NCBI GenBank assembly: GCA_029570205.1
Contig: JAKQSI010000045.1
Span: forward strand, 31,498-95,497
DNA: 64,000 nt
Origin: Candidatus Omnitrophota bacterium
GTDB taxonomy: Bacteria > Hinthialibacterota > Hinthialibacteria > Hinthialibacterales > JAKPRU01
Reading direction: 5' to 3'
Part shown: positions 37,259 to 46,408 of the stretch, in pieces
How the letters are laid out: every line of letters begins with the position of its first letter
Position numbering within the stretch: position 1 is the stretch's first letter
The notes under the pieces: generated by a model
Told to the model about the DNA's origin: nothing
Seen by the model: only the letters and a program-made list of their open reading frames with translations
Databases searched by the model: none
Translations under genes and position numbers: made by a program

Positions 37259-38269
37259 ATGAAACTTCTGGTCATCGGAGCGGGGTCTATCGGACAGCGG
37301 CATCTGAGGAACGCCCTGCAACTGGGCGGTGTGGAATGCTCTGTTGTGGAGCCTGATCCGCAACGGCGCGAGGCAGTTGCTGCCGCCTGTTCCATCCCTG
37401 TGTTTGGGGACCTGGAGGAGGGTATTGCCTGGCGACCGCAGGCGGCGATGGTCTGCACCCCCAGCCATGCTCATTTGGAACTGTCTCTCCGATGCGCAAC
37501 CGAAGGAATTCATCTGTTTATCGAAAAGCCAATTTCGCACAGTATGGATGGGTTGGATGAACTCAAGCGACTTGTTGAGAAGAATGATTTAATTTGCCTG
37601 GTGGGGTACAACCTGCGGTTTCACCCCGGTTTACAAGCGGTGAAGCAGGTTCTGGATGAGGGACGACTGGGTTCGCTCTGGTTTGCCGAGATCGAATATG
37701 GGCATTATCTTCCGTTCTGGCGGCCCGACCAGGATTATCGCAAGACTTACTCTGCGCATCGCGACATGGGCGGCGGCGCGATTCTGGACCTGATCCATGA
37801 GTTCGATTATGCGCAGTGGTTTTTCGGCAAGGGAACGCCGATCACCGCAGTGGGCGGCAAGCGATCCGGTTTGGAACTCGACTGTGAAGATTTGTGCGTG
37901 GCGATGGTAGAATACGAGCGGCCGTCGGGGATGCCGGTCCGGTTTCATCTGGATTACCTTCAGCGCAGGTATGTCCGGTATTGTCAGGTTATCGGGGAGC
38001 ACGGTGTGGCGCTGTGGGATATGCCCGCCGGGTTTACCCGGCTTTACCTGCCGACCGCAAAAAACACCCCTGAAGCTCATGATGGAACCGTTCTGTGCGA
38101 TTTCACCGATTTTGACTTCAACATTTGCTATATCCACGAGCTTGAGTCTTATCTTCAAGCTGTCGAAAATGGAGAGAGGCTGCCTTTGTCTCTTGATGAG
38201 GCCATCGAGACCCTTTCCGTGGCCCTCGCCGTTCGAGAGAAAATGCATCCCCTTCAATCCTCAGTCTGA
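37259..38269 (+). CDS. Gfo/Idh/MocA-family sugar oxidoreductase
   Basis: 336 residues. The N-terminal Rossmann motif is VIGAGSIGQRHLRN; the catalytic EKP motif is in HLFIEKPISH (near residue 94), and the GGGAILDLIHEFDYAQ segment with the His is typical of the family. NAD(P)-dependent oxidation or reduction of a sugar or sugar nucleotide in the cytosol. The best guide is context: it is the first gene of the plus-strand arm that continues with a CMP-sugar synthetase and a NeuB-like synthase, as PtmF does in the legionaminic acid genes of Campylobacter. Substrate inferred, not shown. 26 bases before the next gene. Confidence 0.88.
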   Translation: MKLLVIGAGSIGQRHLRNALQLGGVECSVVEPDPQRREAVAAACSIPVFGDLEEGIAWRPQAAMVCTPSHAHLELSLRCATEGIHLFIEKPISHSMDGLDELKRLVEKNDLICLVGYNLRFHPGLQAVKQVLDEGRLGSLWFAEIEYGHYLPFWRPDQDYRKTYSAHRDMGGGAILDLIHEFDYAQWFFGKGTPITAVGGKRSGLELDCEDLCVAMVEYERPSGMPVRFHLDYLQRRYVRYCQVIGEHGVALWDMPAGFTRLYLPTAKNTPEAHDGTVLCDFTDFDFNICYIHELESYLQAVENGERLPLSLDEAIETLSVALAVREKMHPLQSSV

Positions 38270-38295
38270 ACAGACTATTCCGGCGGGGAAAACCA

Positions 38296-39018
38296 TTGGA
38301 AAACAACGGCATCGAGGCAATCTGTCCCTGTGTGGCGATCATTCCAGCGCGAGGCGGCTCAAAACGGCTTCCACGCAAGAACATTTTGGAGATCGCGGGC
38401 GAACCGCTGATCGCCTACACCATCGAGGCGGCGCTGGAAGCCGAGATTTTTGAGGAAGTTATCGTCAGCACCGAAGACCAGGAAGTCGCGGAAATCGCCG
38501 AGTTCTGGGGAGCCAGGATCATGGAGCGACCGGCTCACCTTGCCGCCGACACCGCGACGGTAAAAGAGGTCTGCAAAAATGTCTTGCAGCATCTCCAGGA
38601 AGAGAGGGACGGCATTCAATCGTTCTGCTGTCTCTATGCGACCGCACCGCTACGTACCGGCCGGGACATTCTGGGCGCGGCACGGCTTCTCTGCGAACCG
38701 GATACGAATTTTGTGATGGCCGTCACAGGATATTCGCTGCCTCCCTGGCAGGCTTTGAAAGAAAGTCCGAGCGGACACCTGGAACCGATCTGGCCCGATC
38801 TGATTCAGAAAAAGACCCAGGAAGTGCCGTTCATGGTGGCCGATAACGGCAGCACATACTGGGCGAAAGTGGACGCCTTTCTGAAATACGGATCCTTCTA
38901 CGGTCCGGGATTGAAAGGATATGTCATGCCGAAAAATCGCTCCATCGACCTGGACGGGCCGGAGGATTTTGAGATTGTGCGGCTCCTGGTCGAACATCGG
39001 ATGCAGATGGGGGACTAA
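38296..39018 (+). CDS. CMP-nonulosonic acid cytidylyltransferase (NeuA/PseF/PtmB family)
   Basis: 240 residues. The nucleotide-binding motif IIPARGGSKRLPRKN (about 15-29) and later the R-T-G-D segment and the acidic C-terminal DLDGPEDF are those of acylneuraminate cytidylyltransferases. It activates a nine-carbon sugar with CTP before transfer. The start is TTG 38296 after GGCGGGG; no in-frame ATG precedes the catalytic motif. It sits between the oxidoreductase and a NeuB-like synthase. Whether the substrate is pseudaminic, legionaminic or a modified acid cannot be told from sequence. It is the only such transferase in the window, although there are two synthases. Confidence 0.87.
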   Translation: MENNGIEAICPCVAIIPARGGSKRLPRKNILEIAGEPLIAYTIEAALEAEIFEEVIVSTEDQEVAEIAEFWGARIMERPAHLAADTATVKEVCKNVLQHLQEERDGIQSFCCLYATAPLRTGRDILGAARLLCEPDTNFVMAVTGYSLPPWQALKESPSGHLEPIWPDLIQKKTQEVPFMVADNGSTYWAKVDAFLKYGSFYGPGLKGYVMPKNRSIDLDGPEDFEIVRLLVEHRMQMGD

Positions 39019-39050
39019 ATCCTGTCGATATCAACATACCGGTGGCCGTC

Positions 39051-40085
39051 ATGGTAGAGATTCGAATCGGCGAGAAGAAGTTGGGGGACGGGCATCCGTG
39101 CCTGATCTCCATGGAAATCGGCGCTACTCACACCGGCGTGGAAAGCGCCAGGAAACTGCTGGATGCGGTGGCACAAGGCGGAGCGGATGCAGCCAAGTTT
39201 CAGACATTGAATGCCGATCGTCTTATGGGGGACCGGTCTTTGCAGATCGAGTACCATACGCCGGACGGCAAGCATTCGGAATCCGTTTACCGGGCGCTCA
39301 AACGTCGCGAGCTATCGCCCGATGGGTGGCGGGAAGTGCGCTCGTATTGCCGAGCCCTGGGGCTGTTGTTTATTTCGACTCCCAGCGATCCGGAGACGAT
39401 TGACCTGCTGGTGGACCTCGGAGCCGATGCGATCAAGATCGCCAAGAGCGATATCAATTGTTTCCCCCTGGTGGAATATGCCGCAAAAACCGGGTTGCCG
39501 ATTATTCTCGACAGCCGGGAACGGTTTGAAGATGTCTGCCGCAGTTATGAGATTTGCCGACAACAGGGAAATGCGAATGTGATGATTATGCACTGCCCGT
39601 CGGGATATCCGGCGGAGTCGGCGGGGATTCATCTTTCGGTGATTCCACACATCCGGTCGATTTTCAATTGCCCGGTGGGGTACGCGGATCATTCGCTGGG
39701 GACAAAGATGAATTTCGCTGCCCTGGGACTGAGGGTCGATATGATCGAAAAGACCGTATCACCGGACCGAACAACGGATGCGGTGGAGCATTACATGTCC
39801 CTGGAACCCGGCGAGATCGGCGCGTTCGTTCGCGACATTCGGGAAATTGAGGACGCAATGGGGAATTCGCGAATCATGTTTACCTCGCGGGTCAATCCGA
39901 ATGTTCGCCGCAGCGTAGTCGCCGGGCGCGGTATAATGAAAGGTGAGACGGTTCAGTTGAAGGACCTGGATTTCAGACGACCGGGAACGCACCTTCCGGT
40001 AGATCAGTATGAGCGAATCGTTGGACGCAAGGCGTTGCGCGATATTCCGGAAGGGACGTTCCTGTCCCTGGAGGATTTCGGATGA
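39051..40085 (+). CDS. NeuB-family nonulosonic acid synthase, divergent
   Basis: 344 residues from ATG 39051 (GTG 39042 is the alternative). TIM barrel plus C-terminal SAF domain (VVAGRGIMKGETVQLKDLDFRRPG). NeuB-type enzymes condense PEP with a six-carbon N-acylated sugar. It keeps GADAAKFQT, AIKIAKSDIN and GYADHSLG, but the normally conserved IGxNHNG is IGATHTG (residues 23-29): Asn26 and Asn28 are Thr. It also has only about 25 % identity by eye with the PseI copy at 42460, so the two synthases probably make different acids. Its stop overlaps the start of the kinase gene (ATGA). Confidence 0.87.
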   Translation: MVEIRIGEKKLGDGHPCLISMEIGATHTGVESARKLLDAVAQGGADAAKFQTLNADRLMGDRSLQIEYHTPDGKHSESVYRALKRRELSPDGWREVRSYCRALGLLFISTPSDPETIDLLVDLGADAIKIAKSDINCFPLVEYAAKTGLPIILDSRERFEDVCRSYEICRQQGNANVMIMHCPSGYPAESAGIHLSVIPHIRSIFNCPVGYADHSLGTKMNFAALGLRVDMIEKTVSPDRTTDAVEHYMSLEPGEIGAFVRDIREIEDAMGNSRIMFTSRVNPNVRRSVVAGRGIMKGETVQLKDLDFRRPGTHLPVDQYERIVGRKALRDIPEGTFLSLEDFG

Positions 40086-41032
40086 GCGATGCGGTTTTCC
40101 GGCAGGTTTTCGAGGAGCGATATCACCACTTGGGGACGTTGGACATGATTCGTCCCCTGGCCGGACATGATATTAACTCCCGGAACCGGCTGTTGCGTGT
40201 CACCGACAGTTCCTCTACCTCTTATTTTGTACTCAAGGAAGTGATATCCGATTCGTTACTCGATTACCTGTGCCGACTGGTAGAGGCCTGTGCCCAGGAG
40301 GGGTTACCCGTTCCAAAAGTTTACCGCGATATAGAGAACCGACTCTTTTCACCCGGCGAGTCAACCAGCTATGTCCTTTTTTCGTATTCGCAAGGGAATC
40401 CGTTTCCAGGAACCGAGGCTGCGCTGTACTCGTTGGGGGAGTCGGTCGGGCGGCTGTTTGTTTTCTTACAGACGTGGTTTCCATCGGAGCGGGATTTTTC
40501 CCAATATGAGCCGCTGTGCCAGGACGAAATTTCGAAAGTCGCACAGATTTTGCCGAATTTGCGACTAAAACCCGAAACGCTTCTGACGATGAAACGGCTG
40601 CTCCGGTTTATGCCCCGACTGCTCTGGGAGGCGAAACAGCTGTGTGCCGCATCTCTACCTCGCCAGCTGATCCATCTCGATCTTCATCCCGACAATGTAA
40701 TTTTCTCCGGCGATCAAGTGGCCGCCATATTGGATTTTGCGCACATTCTTTATGAAATGCGCGGACTGGCGCTCGGCTACACATTGGACCGGTTTGTTCC
40801 TGATGCCAACTACGATTCCGCCAGGGTGTTTTTTCGGGGCGTCTGCAAACATCTCGATCTTCTTCCCTCCGAGATCACGCAAGTAGCTCGGTTTACTCGT
40901 CTGGAAGCGCTACGACGTGTCAGTTATATTCTTCGAGATTTGCTGCAGGGGGATAAAATCTGGGAGGATATGCTTTCGGTACATCTGCGGACGATCCAGC
41001 GTTCCTATCGGTGGGACCGATTTACCTGCTGA
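40082..41032 (+). CDS. Small-molecule phosphotransferase (APH/choline kinase-like)
   Basis: 316 residues. The protein-kinase-like fold of aminoglycoside and homoserine/choline kinases: an N-terminal lobe with FVLKEV (ATP-binding Lys), the catalytic loop HLDLHPDNVIF and the metal-binding ILDFAHI. ATP-dependent phosphorylation of a small hydroxylated substrate, perhaps a sugar or amino sugar. Four-base overlap with the NeuB-like gene makes it part of the same arm and hints that its substrate is an intermediate or a salvaged sugar of the pathway. It ends 10 bases from the convergent hisF-like gene. No resistance role is implied. Confidence 0.8.
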   Translation: MSDAVFRQVFEERYHHLGTLDMIRPLAGHDINSRNRLLRVTDSSSTSYFVLKEVISDSLLDYLCRLVEACAQEGLPVPKVYRDIENRLFSPGESTSYVLFSYSQGNPFPGTEAALYSLGESVGRLFVFLQTWFPSERDFSQYEPLCQDEISKVAQILPNLRLKPETLLTMKRLLRFMPRLLWEAKQLCAASLPRQLIHLDLHPDNVIFSGDQVAAILDFAHILYEMRGLALGYTLDRFVPDANYDSARVFFRGVCKHLDLLPSEITQVARFTRLEALRRVSYILRDLLQGDKIWEDMLSVHLRTIQRSYRWDRFTC

Positions 41033-41042
41033 ACCCCACTTT

Positions 41043-41801
41043 TTACCGCACGTCAATACCCGCCTGACGCATATACGCTTTCGCCTTTTTTGTGCTGTGT
41101 TCCGTATAATGGAATATATTCGCGGCAGCGACTGCATCCGCGCCACCTTTGATAATTCCCTCTACCAGATGCTCCCAGGTCTGGACTCCGCCCATGGCGA
41201 TCACCGGGATATCCACTGCTTCGACTACTTTTCGGATCAGATCAAGATTGTAGCCTTTCCGACATCCGTCATGGTCGATGGAATTGAGGAATATCTCGCC
41301 TGCGCCCCTTTCCTGTGCCTCGCGTGCCCACTTTGCTGTCTCCAGGCCTGTCGGCTCTCGGCCACGGTCGATACATACCTCCTCAACTCCCTGCTCGTTT
41401 CGCTTGGAGTCGATAGAGACGACGACACATTGATTCCCGAATATCGTGGCGCATTCGGTGATGAACTCAGGACGTCGCACGGCCTCCGTATTGATTGCAA
41501 CCTTGTCCGCGCCCAGACGCAGGAGTTTTCGCATTTCGTCTGTCGAGGTTACCCAACCGCCCACCGTGAGCGGGACAAAACATTTTCTTGAAAATCCATC
41601 CACTACAGTGTAGAATTTATCGCGCTGATCCTGATTTCGCGCAACATCCACAACGATAATCTCGTCAACAGCCCATTTGTTGAAAAAATCAACTGCCGTC
41701 ACGGGTTTCCAATGAATCACATTCGTGTGCTGGAATCCGATGCTTTGAACGACTGCACCGTCTCGAATCACCAGAACGGGAATCAATCGCTTTTTCAGCA
41801 T
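41043..41801 (-). CDS. HisF-like subunit of a sugar amidotransferase, catalytic Asp lost
   Basis: 252 residues, HisF (beta/alpha)8 fold: LTVGGWVTS, LGADKVAIN, HDGCRKGYNLDLIRKV and a final GGADAVAAANIFH. Of the two catalytic aspartates of true HisF, the second is kept (Asp131 in SIDSKR) but the first is Val11 (PVLVIRDG instead of PCLDVKDG). The IGP cyclase reaction should therefore be gone, while the ammonia channel through the barrel can remain. Together with the HisH gene 6 bases upstream and the WbpG/PseA-like gene it would make a three-part amidotransferase turning an N-acetyl sugar into an acetamidino sugar, as in the PseA/WbpG-HisH2-HisF2 systems. The histidine genes proper are not here. 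Confidence 0.85.
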   Translation of the reverse strand: MLKKRLIPVLVIRDGAVVQSIGFQHTNVIHWKPVTAVDFFNKWAVDEIIVVDVARNQDQRDKFYTVVDGFSRKCFVPLTVGGWVTSTDEMRKLLRLGADKVAINTEAVRRPEFITECATIFGNQCVVVSIDSKRNEQGVEEVCIDRGREPTGLETAKWAREAQERGAGEIFLNSIDHDGCRKGYNLDLIRKVVEAVDIPVIAMGGVQTWEHLVEGIIKGGADAVAAANIFHYTEHSTKKAKAYMRQAGIDVR

Positions 41802-41807
41802 GATCGA

Positions 41808-42437
41808 CTAATCCTTCAGGGCTTGATCCACGAAATTGCGCAACAGACATAAACCGGAACGCTGGCTCTTCTCGGGATGAAACTGCACACCGTAAATGTT
41901 CCCCCGTTGGACTGCCGCAACGATCTTCTGTCCGTGCCAACAGGTTGCCGCGATGACGGACGAATCTTCCGGTGAGACATCCATATAATAACTATGCACA
42001 AAATAGAAAATGGGACCGTCTTCCAGGTTCTTGAATATGGGTTCCTCGATTTCAATCCGGAGATCGTTCCAGCCGATATGGGGAACGCGGTATTGCGCGC
42101 TCTCCGGGTCAATCCGCCGGACTGTGCCTGTAATCCACCCAAGGCCGTCATGCTCCCCTTGCTCCAGGCTCTTCTCCGCAAGAAATTGAAGGCCGAGACA
42201 AATTCCCAGGTAAGGCTTTTCTTTCTCTAATACTTCCTCATTCAGGATTTCTACAAATCCGCTCTCACGAAGATTTCTCATTCCATCGCCGAAGGCTCCC
42301 ACACCGGGCAAGATGATTGCTTGAACCTCTGCGAGTTCTCTGGGATCACGAATGACGGTTGTTTTCTGATCGATAGCCTCGAATGCGCTCTCTACAGAAC
42401 GCAGGTTCCCCATTCCATAGTCGACAATACCGATCAT
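41808..42437 (-). CDS. HisH-like glutaminase subunit
   Basis: 209 residues. Class I glutamine amidotransferase of the HisH type: oxyanion PGVGAFGDG, nucleophile Cys80 in YLGICLGLQ, and His187/Glu189 in QFHPEKS. It releases ammonia from glutamine and passes it to the HisF-like partner encoded 6 bases downstream. Start ATG 42437 after GAGGTGG. The genes lie in the nonulosonate arm rather than with histidine biosynthesis, so I read this as the sugar-amidation paralogue. Confidence 0.9.
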   Translation of the reverse strand: MIGIVDYGMGNLRSVESAFEAIDQKTTVIRDPRELAEVQAIILPGVGAFGDGMRNLRESGFVEILNEEVLEKEKPYLGICLGLQFLAEKSLEQGEHDGLGWITGTVRRIDPESAQYRVPHIGWNDLRIEIEEPIFKNLEDGPIFYFVHSYYMDVSPEDSSVIAATCWHGQKIVAAVQRGNIYGVQFHPEKSQRSGLCLLRNFVDQALKD

Positions 42438-42459
42438 TCGAGTCCACCTCGATCCAGTT

Positions 42460-43521
42460 CTACTCTGATCCGCAGATCAGGTCCCACGCCAGCGGTGTTC
42501 CCTTTGAAATGTCGCAACTCGCCCGTCGCCCGAGTACCTCATGGTAGTAACGGGTATGCAGACCATGACCGGGGCGAATTACACGAATATTTTCTTTAGT
42601 AAAGGGATCTCCGGCCTTTACGTCCTGAACGACGAAGATGGATCGCCGCAAGAGGCGATGGGCGGATTCCTTGTCAGTTACATCATAATTCACCCGTCCC
42701 AGGGCCTTCTCCGCGGTACGGATTGCCTCGATTGTCTGCTGTAACTCCGGAGGCTCTAATGAGAAGGAAGCATCGGGTGAAGGATCGGAGCGCGATAACG
42801 CGAAATGTTTCTCGACGATACAGGCTCCCAGTGCAACGGCGGTAACCGGTACGGCAGAATACAGGGAGTGATCCGACAAGCCGACAGGAAGGTCGAATGC
42901 ATCCGCCAAATGGGGGATCGTGCGAAGATTCATTTCATCCGGGGACGCAGGATAGGCGCTGGTGCATTTCAACAGCGCCAGCTGAGTGCCGCCCGCCTTG
43001 CGAAACGTACGAACCGCCTCATCAATTTCCGCGAGAGTAGCGATGCCGGTAGACATAATAGTCGGCTTGCCCGTCTGAGCGATCCGTTCGATCATCGGCA
43101 GATGCACAACTTCGAAAGACGCGATTTTATATGCCGGAACGTCCATGGCTTCCAGAAAATCGACCGCCGTTTCGTCAAACGGGGTTGAAAACAGGTCAAG
43201 CCCCATATCCTCTGCGATTGCTTTCAGTTTCGGCTGCCAATCCCACGGGGTACAGGCTTTATCGTACAGGTCGTGAAGCACTTCCCCTTTCCAGAGAGAA
43301 TTCCCGCCGACACAGAAGTATTCTCGATCGCAGTTAATGGTCAGCGTGTCCGCGGTGTAGGTCTGCAATTTGATTGCATCCGCACCGGCTGCTTTCGCGG
43401 CTTTCATGATTTCCACAGCACGGTCGAAATCTTTACAATGATTCGATGACATTTCCGCGATAAAATACGCAGGGTACCCCGGCCCGATTTTCCGTCCACG
43501 AATTTCAATCCACCGACTCAT
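42460..43521 (-). CDS. pseI: Pseudaminic acid synthase
   Basis: 353 residues. NeuB-type TIM barrel with the metal and PEP-binding segments IAEMSSNHCKDFDRA (21-35, with N27-H28), GADAIKLQTYTADT and CDREYFCVGG of PseI, followed by a C-terminal SAF domain (RRSIFVVQDVKAGDPFT and IRPGHGLHTRYYHEVLG). It condenses 2,4-diacetamido-2,4,6-trideoxy-altrose with PEP to give pseudaminic acid. Its ATG (AAAGGAAA upstream) overlaps the end of the pseG gene by 17 bases. The SSNH wording and the company of PseG and PseH make it the better pseudaminic candidate of the two synthases. Confidence 0.9.
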   Translation of the reverse strand: MSRWIEIRGRKIGPGYPAYFIAEMSSNHCKDFDRAVEIMKAAKAAGADAIKLQTYTADTLTINCDREYFCVGGNSLWKGEVLHDLYDKACTPWDWQPKLKAIAEDMGLDLFSTPFDETAVDFLEAMDVPAYKIASFEVVHLPMIERIAQTGKPTIMSTGIATLAEIDEAVRTFRKAGGTQLALLKCTSAYPASPDEMNLRTIPHLADAFDLPVGLSDHSLYSAVPVTAVALGACIVEKHFALSRSDPSPDASFSLEPPELQQTIEAIRTAEKALGRVNYDVTDKESAHRLLRRSIFVVQDVKAGDPFTKENIRVIRPGHGLHTRYYHEVLGRRASCDISKGTPLAWDLICGSE

Positions 43522-45031
43522 TGGATATTTTCCTTTCCTTTATAAAATGATTTGCCTGAAACCCGCGAATCGTCTCCTGGCGATAATACTCGTAACCCGA
43601 TTTGGCGAATACACGGTTCGATGCTTCGTTATCTGTCTTTATGTATGCGTGAATTCGTTCCACATTGCGCTCCCGAAAGATACGCGCTGCCGACAATTCC
43701 AGCATATCGCGCCCGTACCCCTTGCCCCGATATTGGCCGTCAATGCTGATCGACACCACTGCGTCTTTTTCTTCCAAATCATAGCGAATCTGGCCGACAG
43801 CGGCGTCTTCGGGATTTACCGCGATGTAAATAATGCAGCTCGGATCCTGCATTTTCAAGTCGAACCAACGAACATGATCCTCCCATGGAATCGGGTCAGA
43901 TGTAAAGGATACCGAGCGAACTTCGGGGTCGTTCGCCCACTCCCAGAGCAGCCTTTCGTCATCTTTACAGGCTTTTCGGAGGCGAATCCGATTCCCGGAT
44001 AAATACATGGCAATGCGATCCGCGCCATAACCGTCGACCGGCATCCGGCCATTGTGTGCCATGCTCTCCCGCAAAGCGGGCTGCGCCAACAACCGTTGCA
44101 GGGCATAAGCAATCTCCTCCGGTGCAACCTCATCATGTCTACCCAGATTGATTGCGATTCCTCTGTTCGCAAGATAGTCGGCAATCTGCAACTGGTTGTC
44201 TGCCATGACAACTAAAATAGAGGGGATGCCCGTGTAGAGCAGCTCCCAGACCGTGGAACCCGCCGCAGATACAGCCACGCCCGCCCACGCCATAAGATCC
44301 GACATATTCGAGACATTCGATTCGACTGTTACCGGGAAGGAGATACCGGATGCCATGGCTCGAATCCGTTCGTACTGTGGATGATCGCCTGCCAGCACAA
44401 TGACACATTCCAGCTCCATGTCCCGGAGACTCTGTAAAGCGGTAACAACCTTCGCGGTCATGTTCCATGGGTCGGTTCCTCCCATGGTAACGAGTATATG
44501 CGCAGCACTGCCCGCCATCTTCGAGCGGTAATCAGCACAGTTCAGGAATTCTTCGCGAAGCAAGACATACCGGGTTCCCAGGAAGAGCTGAGCGTTGGAA
44601 CCGCGTGATCTGTATACCTGTTCGGACGCATAAGGGTTCTGATTGAGAATTGCGTCGACGTCGTAGCGGTCTGTGTGACAGACATCATCCATAACCAATA
44701 CACGAGAACCACAGCTTTTTAGCAGTTGATAATACCTCGATGTGAATTGGTAGCCATCAATTACACACCAGTCCGCATGTTCAACCGAAGCGGTAGCGGA
44801 TGTGACCGCAGAATCGGTTTCGCTACCATACTCTACGGATATGCCCTTGAGGGCTACGCCGGAGTTCCGAAGCCTGTCCGCAAGCACATCCGGTACAGCA
44901 GCGGATACGAAGAGGGGTTCTCCGCCGATTCGCTTCCAGGCCTGCGCCAGGGCCAGGCAGCGCATTATATGCCCGCTGCCCATTTCAGGCGTGGCGTCCG
45001 CGCGGATCAACAGAGTCTTCTTCTCTACCAT
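43505..45031 (-). CDS. pseG: PseG-PseH fusion: UDP-sugar hydrolase and GNAT N-acetyltransferase
   Basis: 508 residues. Residues 1 to about 345 are PseG (UDP-2,4-diacetamido-2,4,6-trideoxy-altrose hydrolase), with GSGHIMRCLALA holding the catalytic-type His21 and GSTVWELLYTGIPS near 265 as in GT-B-like nucleotide sugar hydrolases. From about 352 to the end is a GNAT acetyltransferase (IRLRKACKDDERLLWEWANDP, then GQYRGKGYGRDMLEL and NEASNRVFAKSGYE), as PseH. Fusing the two consecutive steps of pseudaminic acid formation occurs in several bacteria. PseB and PseC (dehydratase and aminotransferase) are not in the window. Overlaps pseI by 17 bases. Confidence 0.9.
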   Translation of the reverse strand: MVEKKTLLIRADATPEMGSGHIMRCLALAQAWKRIGGEPLFVSAAVPDVLADRLRNSGVALKGISVEYGSETDSAVTSATASVEHADWCVIDGYQFTSRYYQLLKSCGSRVLVMDDVCHTDRYDVDAILNQNPYASEQVYRSRGSNAQLFLGTRYVLLREEFLNCADYRSKMAGSAAHILVTMGGTDPWNMTAKVVTALQSLRDMELECVIVLAGDHPQYERIRAMASGISFPVTVESNVSNMSDLMAWAGVAVSAAGSTVWELLYTGIPSILVVMADNQLQIADYLANRGIAINLGRHDEVAPEEIAYALQRLLAQPALRESMAHNGRMPVDGYGADRIAMYLSGNRIRLRKACKDDERLLWEWANDPEVRSVSFTSDPIPWEDHVRWFDLKMQDPSCIIYIAVNPEDAAVGQIRYDLEEKDAVVSISIDGQYRGKGYGRDMLELSAARIFRERNVERIHAYIKTDNEASNRVFAKSGYEYYRQETIRGFQANHFIKERKISNESVD

Positions 45032-45055
45032 GATTGTTCCATGAACTCCGGGAGA

Positions 45056-46357
45056 TCAGAGGATAATACACTCCTCTTCCGAGTCGCGGGAAACACCCCG
45101 TCGCTTCGACGGCGCCAGCGGTTGGAACTTGTCGGAATAATATAAGTGACGGTTATTTCTTCCGAATGTCCGGTCATCTTCGGGAACCAGCGTGAGGCGA
45201 GCCGCCTCGACCAGCGGATCGGCTACGTGGTTTACGATAGAATCTGTAAGTGTCCATTTTCCATTGGAGTTTCTCTGCCATATAGCGGGATCGCGGTCTT
45301 TCTCAATCGCCGACTCCAATTCGGCTTCCGTCATTCCCAGGAAGTCAAGATAAACATCAAGGGACGACGGCCGTACGTGATCGTATTGTCGCACCATTTC
45401 GATGCCTTCCTCACGGGTCATGCGTCCGGCGCGGATTTCAAGGCTGGCGTGATCCGTCCCGCGTCCGTAGCCGAATTTCAGGTAGCGGAGGTAGTCATGC
45501 ACGTCATTTGCGTGGTCGTCGATCTTATGGTACAGGCTGAAAGTGCGATCGCGTTTCCCGCGTGCGATCTCGAAACCGTGCTCGCGCACCAGCATGTCCG
45601 CCAGCCGTCGGCTGTCCCACTCGATGTAGTTGCCGATGAATATCCCCCGGACTCCGACTTCCTCGATTTCCTCATCCGTAGGAAAAATATAGGGAGCAAG
45701 GTCCCGGCGCGTCAGTCCGCTCTCCGCGTTGATCAGGTCCTCTACCTCATAGCCGCGCATCTCATGTTCCTGGCGACACCATTTCGTAAATTCGGGGATG
45801 TCCTCCAGGCGGAACATGCCGGTCATTTCACTGTATCCGTGCTCACCCCAGATCAGCAGGGGGATACGATATTTCACGGCTATTTGAAAGGGGAACGTGA
45901 ATATCCCGGCGTGGTAATGCCAGGTGATATCTCCGACCTTCGTGACCATATAACGGGCAATCTTACGAACGGAGTCCGGATTGGCGGTAAAGCGGATCAG
46001 GTCACAGCCGAATTCTTTGACCAGATTGATCAGGTTGCGGATGCCGACTTTCGTGTTGAAAGTGTGGTTATAGGTCACCAAGAGGGGGTTGAGGCCATAC
46101 ACTTCTTTAACCAGGTATACCTGGTAATGACTGTCTTTCCCGCCGGAAACGGGGATAATGCAGTCATAGAGATTTCCTGTTCTGTGTGCTTCCTCTTTAT
46201 AGTGGGCGAGGATCTCGCAAAGCATCTGTTCGCGCCCCTGCCAGTCGATTTGTTTTTTCGATTCGTGTACCCGGCATCCGCTACAGATTCCCTGCTCGTC
46301 GAAAATGATTGTCGGGCGGGAATTTTCCGGGTAAAGACAACGCGCACAGTATCTCAT
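45056..46357 (-). CDS. N-acetyl sugar amidotransferase (WbpG/PseA/LPS O-antigen type)
   Basis: 433 residues. It starts with a zinc ribbon (Cys4, Cys7, Cys25, Cys28), then the PP-loop ATPase motif SGGKDS (71-76), and a C-terminal part with GYGRGTDHASLEIRAG typical of the WbpG/PseA group. These enzymes activate an N-acetyl group with ATP and, with ammonia from HisH through HisF, make an acetamidino group on a surface sugar. Start ATG 46357 with AGAGG seven bases upstream. The HisH-like and HisF-like genes are in the same operon three and four genes further on. Substrate is probably the nonulosonic acid or its precursor. Confidence 0.9.
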   Translation of the reverse strand: MRYCARCLYPENSRPTIIFDEQGICSGCRVHESKKQIDWQGREQMLCEILAHYKEEAHRTGNLYDCIIPVSGGKDSHYQVYLVKEVYGLNPLLVTYNHTFNTKVGIRNLINLVKEFGCDLIRFTANPDSVRKIARYMVTKVGDITWHYHAGIFTFPFQIAVKYRIPLLIWGEHGYSEMTGMFRLEDIPEFTKWCRQEHEMRGYEVEDLINAESGLTRRDLAPYIFPTDEEIEEVGVRGIFIGNYIEWDSRRLADMLVREHGFEIARGKRDRTFSLYHKIDDHANDVHDYLRYLKFGYGRGTDHASLEIRAGRMTREEGIEMVRQYDHVRPSSLDVYLDFLGMTEAELESAIEKDRDPAIWQRNSNGKWTLTDSIVNHVADPLVEAARLTLVPEDDRTFGRNNRHLYYSDKFQPLAPSKRRGVSRDSEEECIIL

Positions 46358-46408
46358 TGTGTGACCTCTCTTTGCAGCGGATCGTGTTTGTTCCTGCGAT
46401 GCGGGACC

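Noticed and set aside
40082-41032. Aminoglycoside resistance gene
   Set aside because: The kinase has the general APH fold only; its overlap with the synthase gene points to sugar metabolism.
41808-42437. Histidine biosynthesis operon
   Set aside because: Only HisH-like and HisF-like genes are present, HisF lacks Asp11 and both stand with sugar amidation genes.
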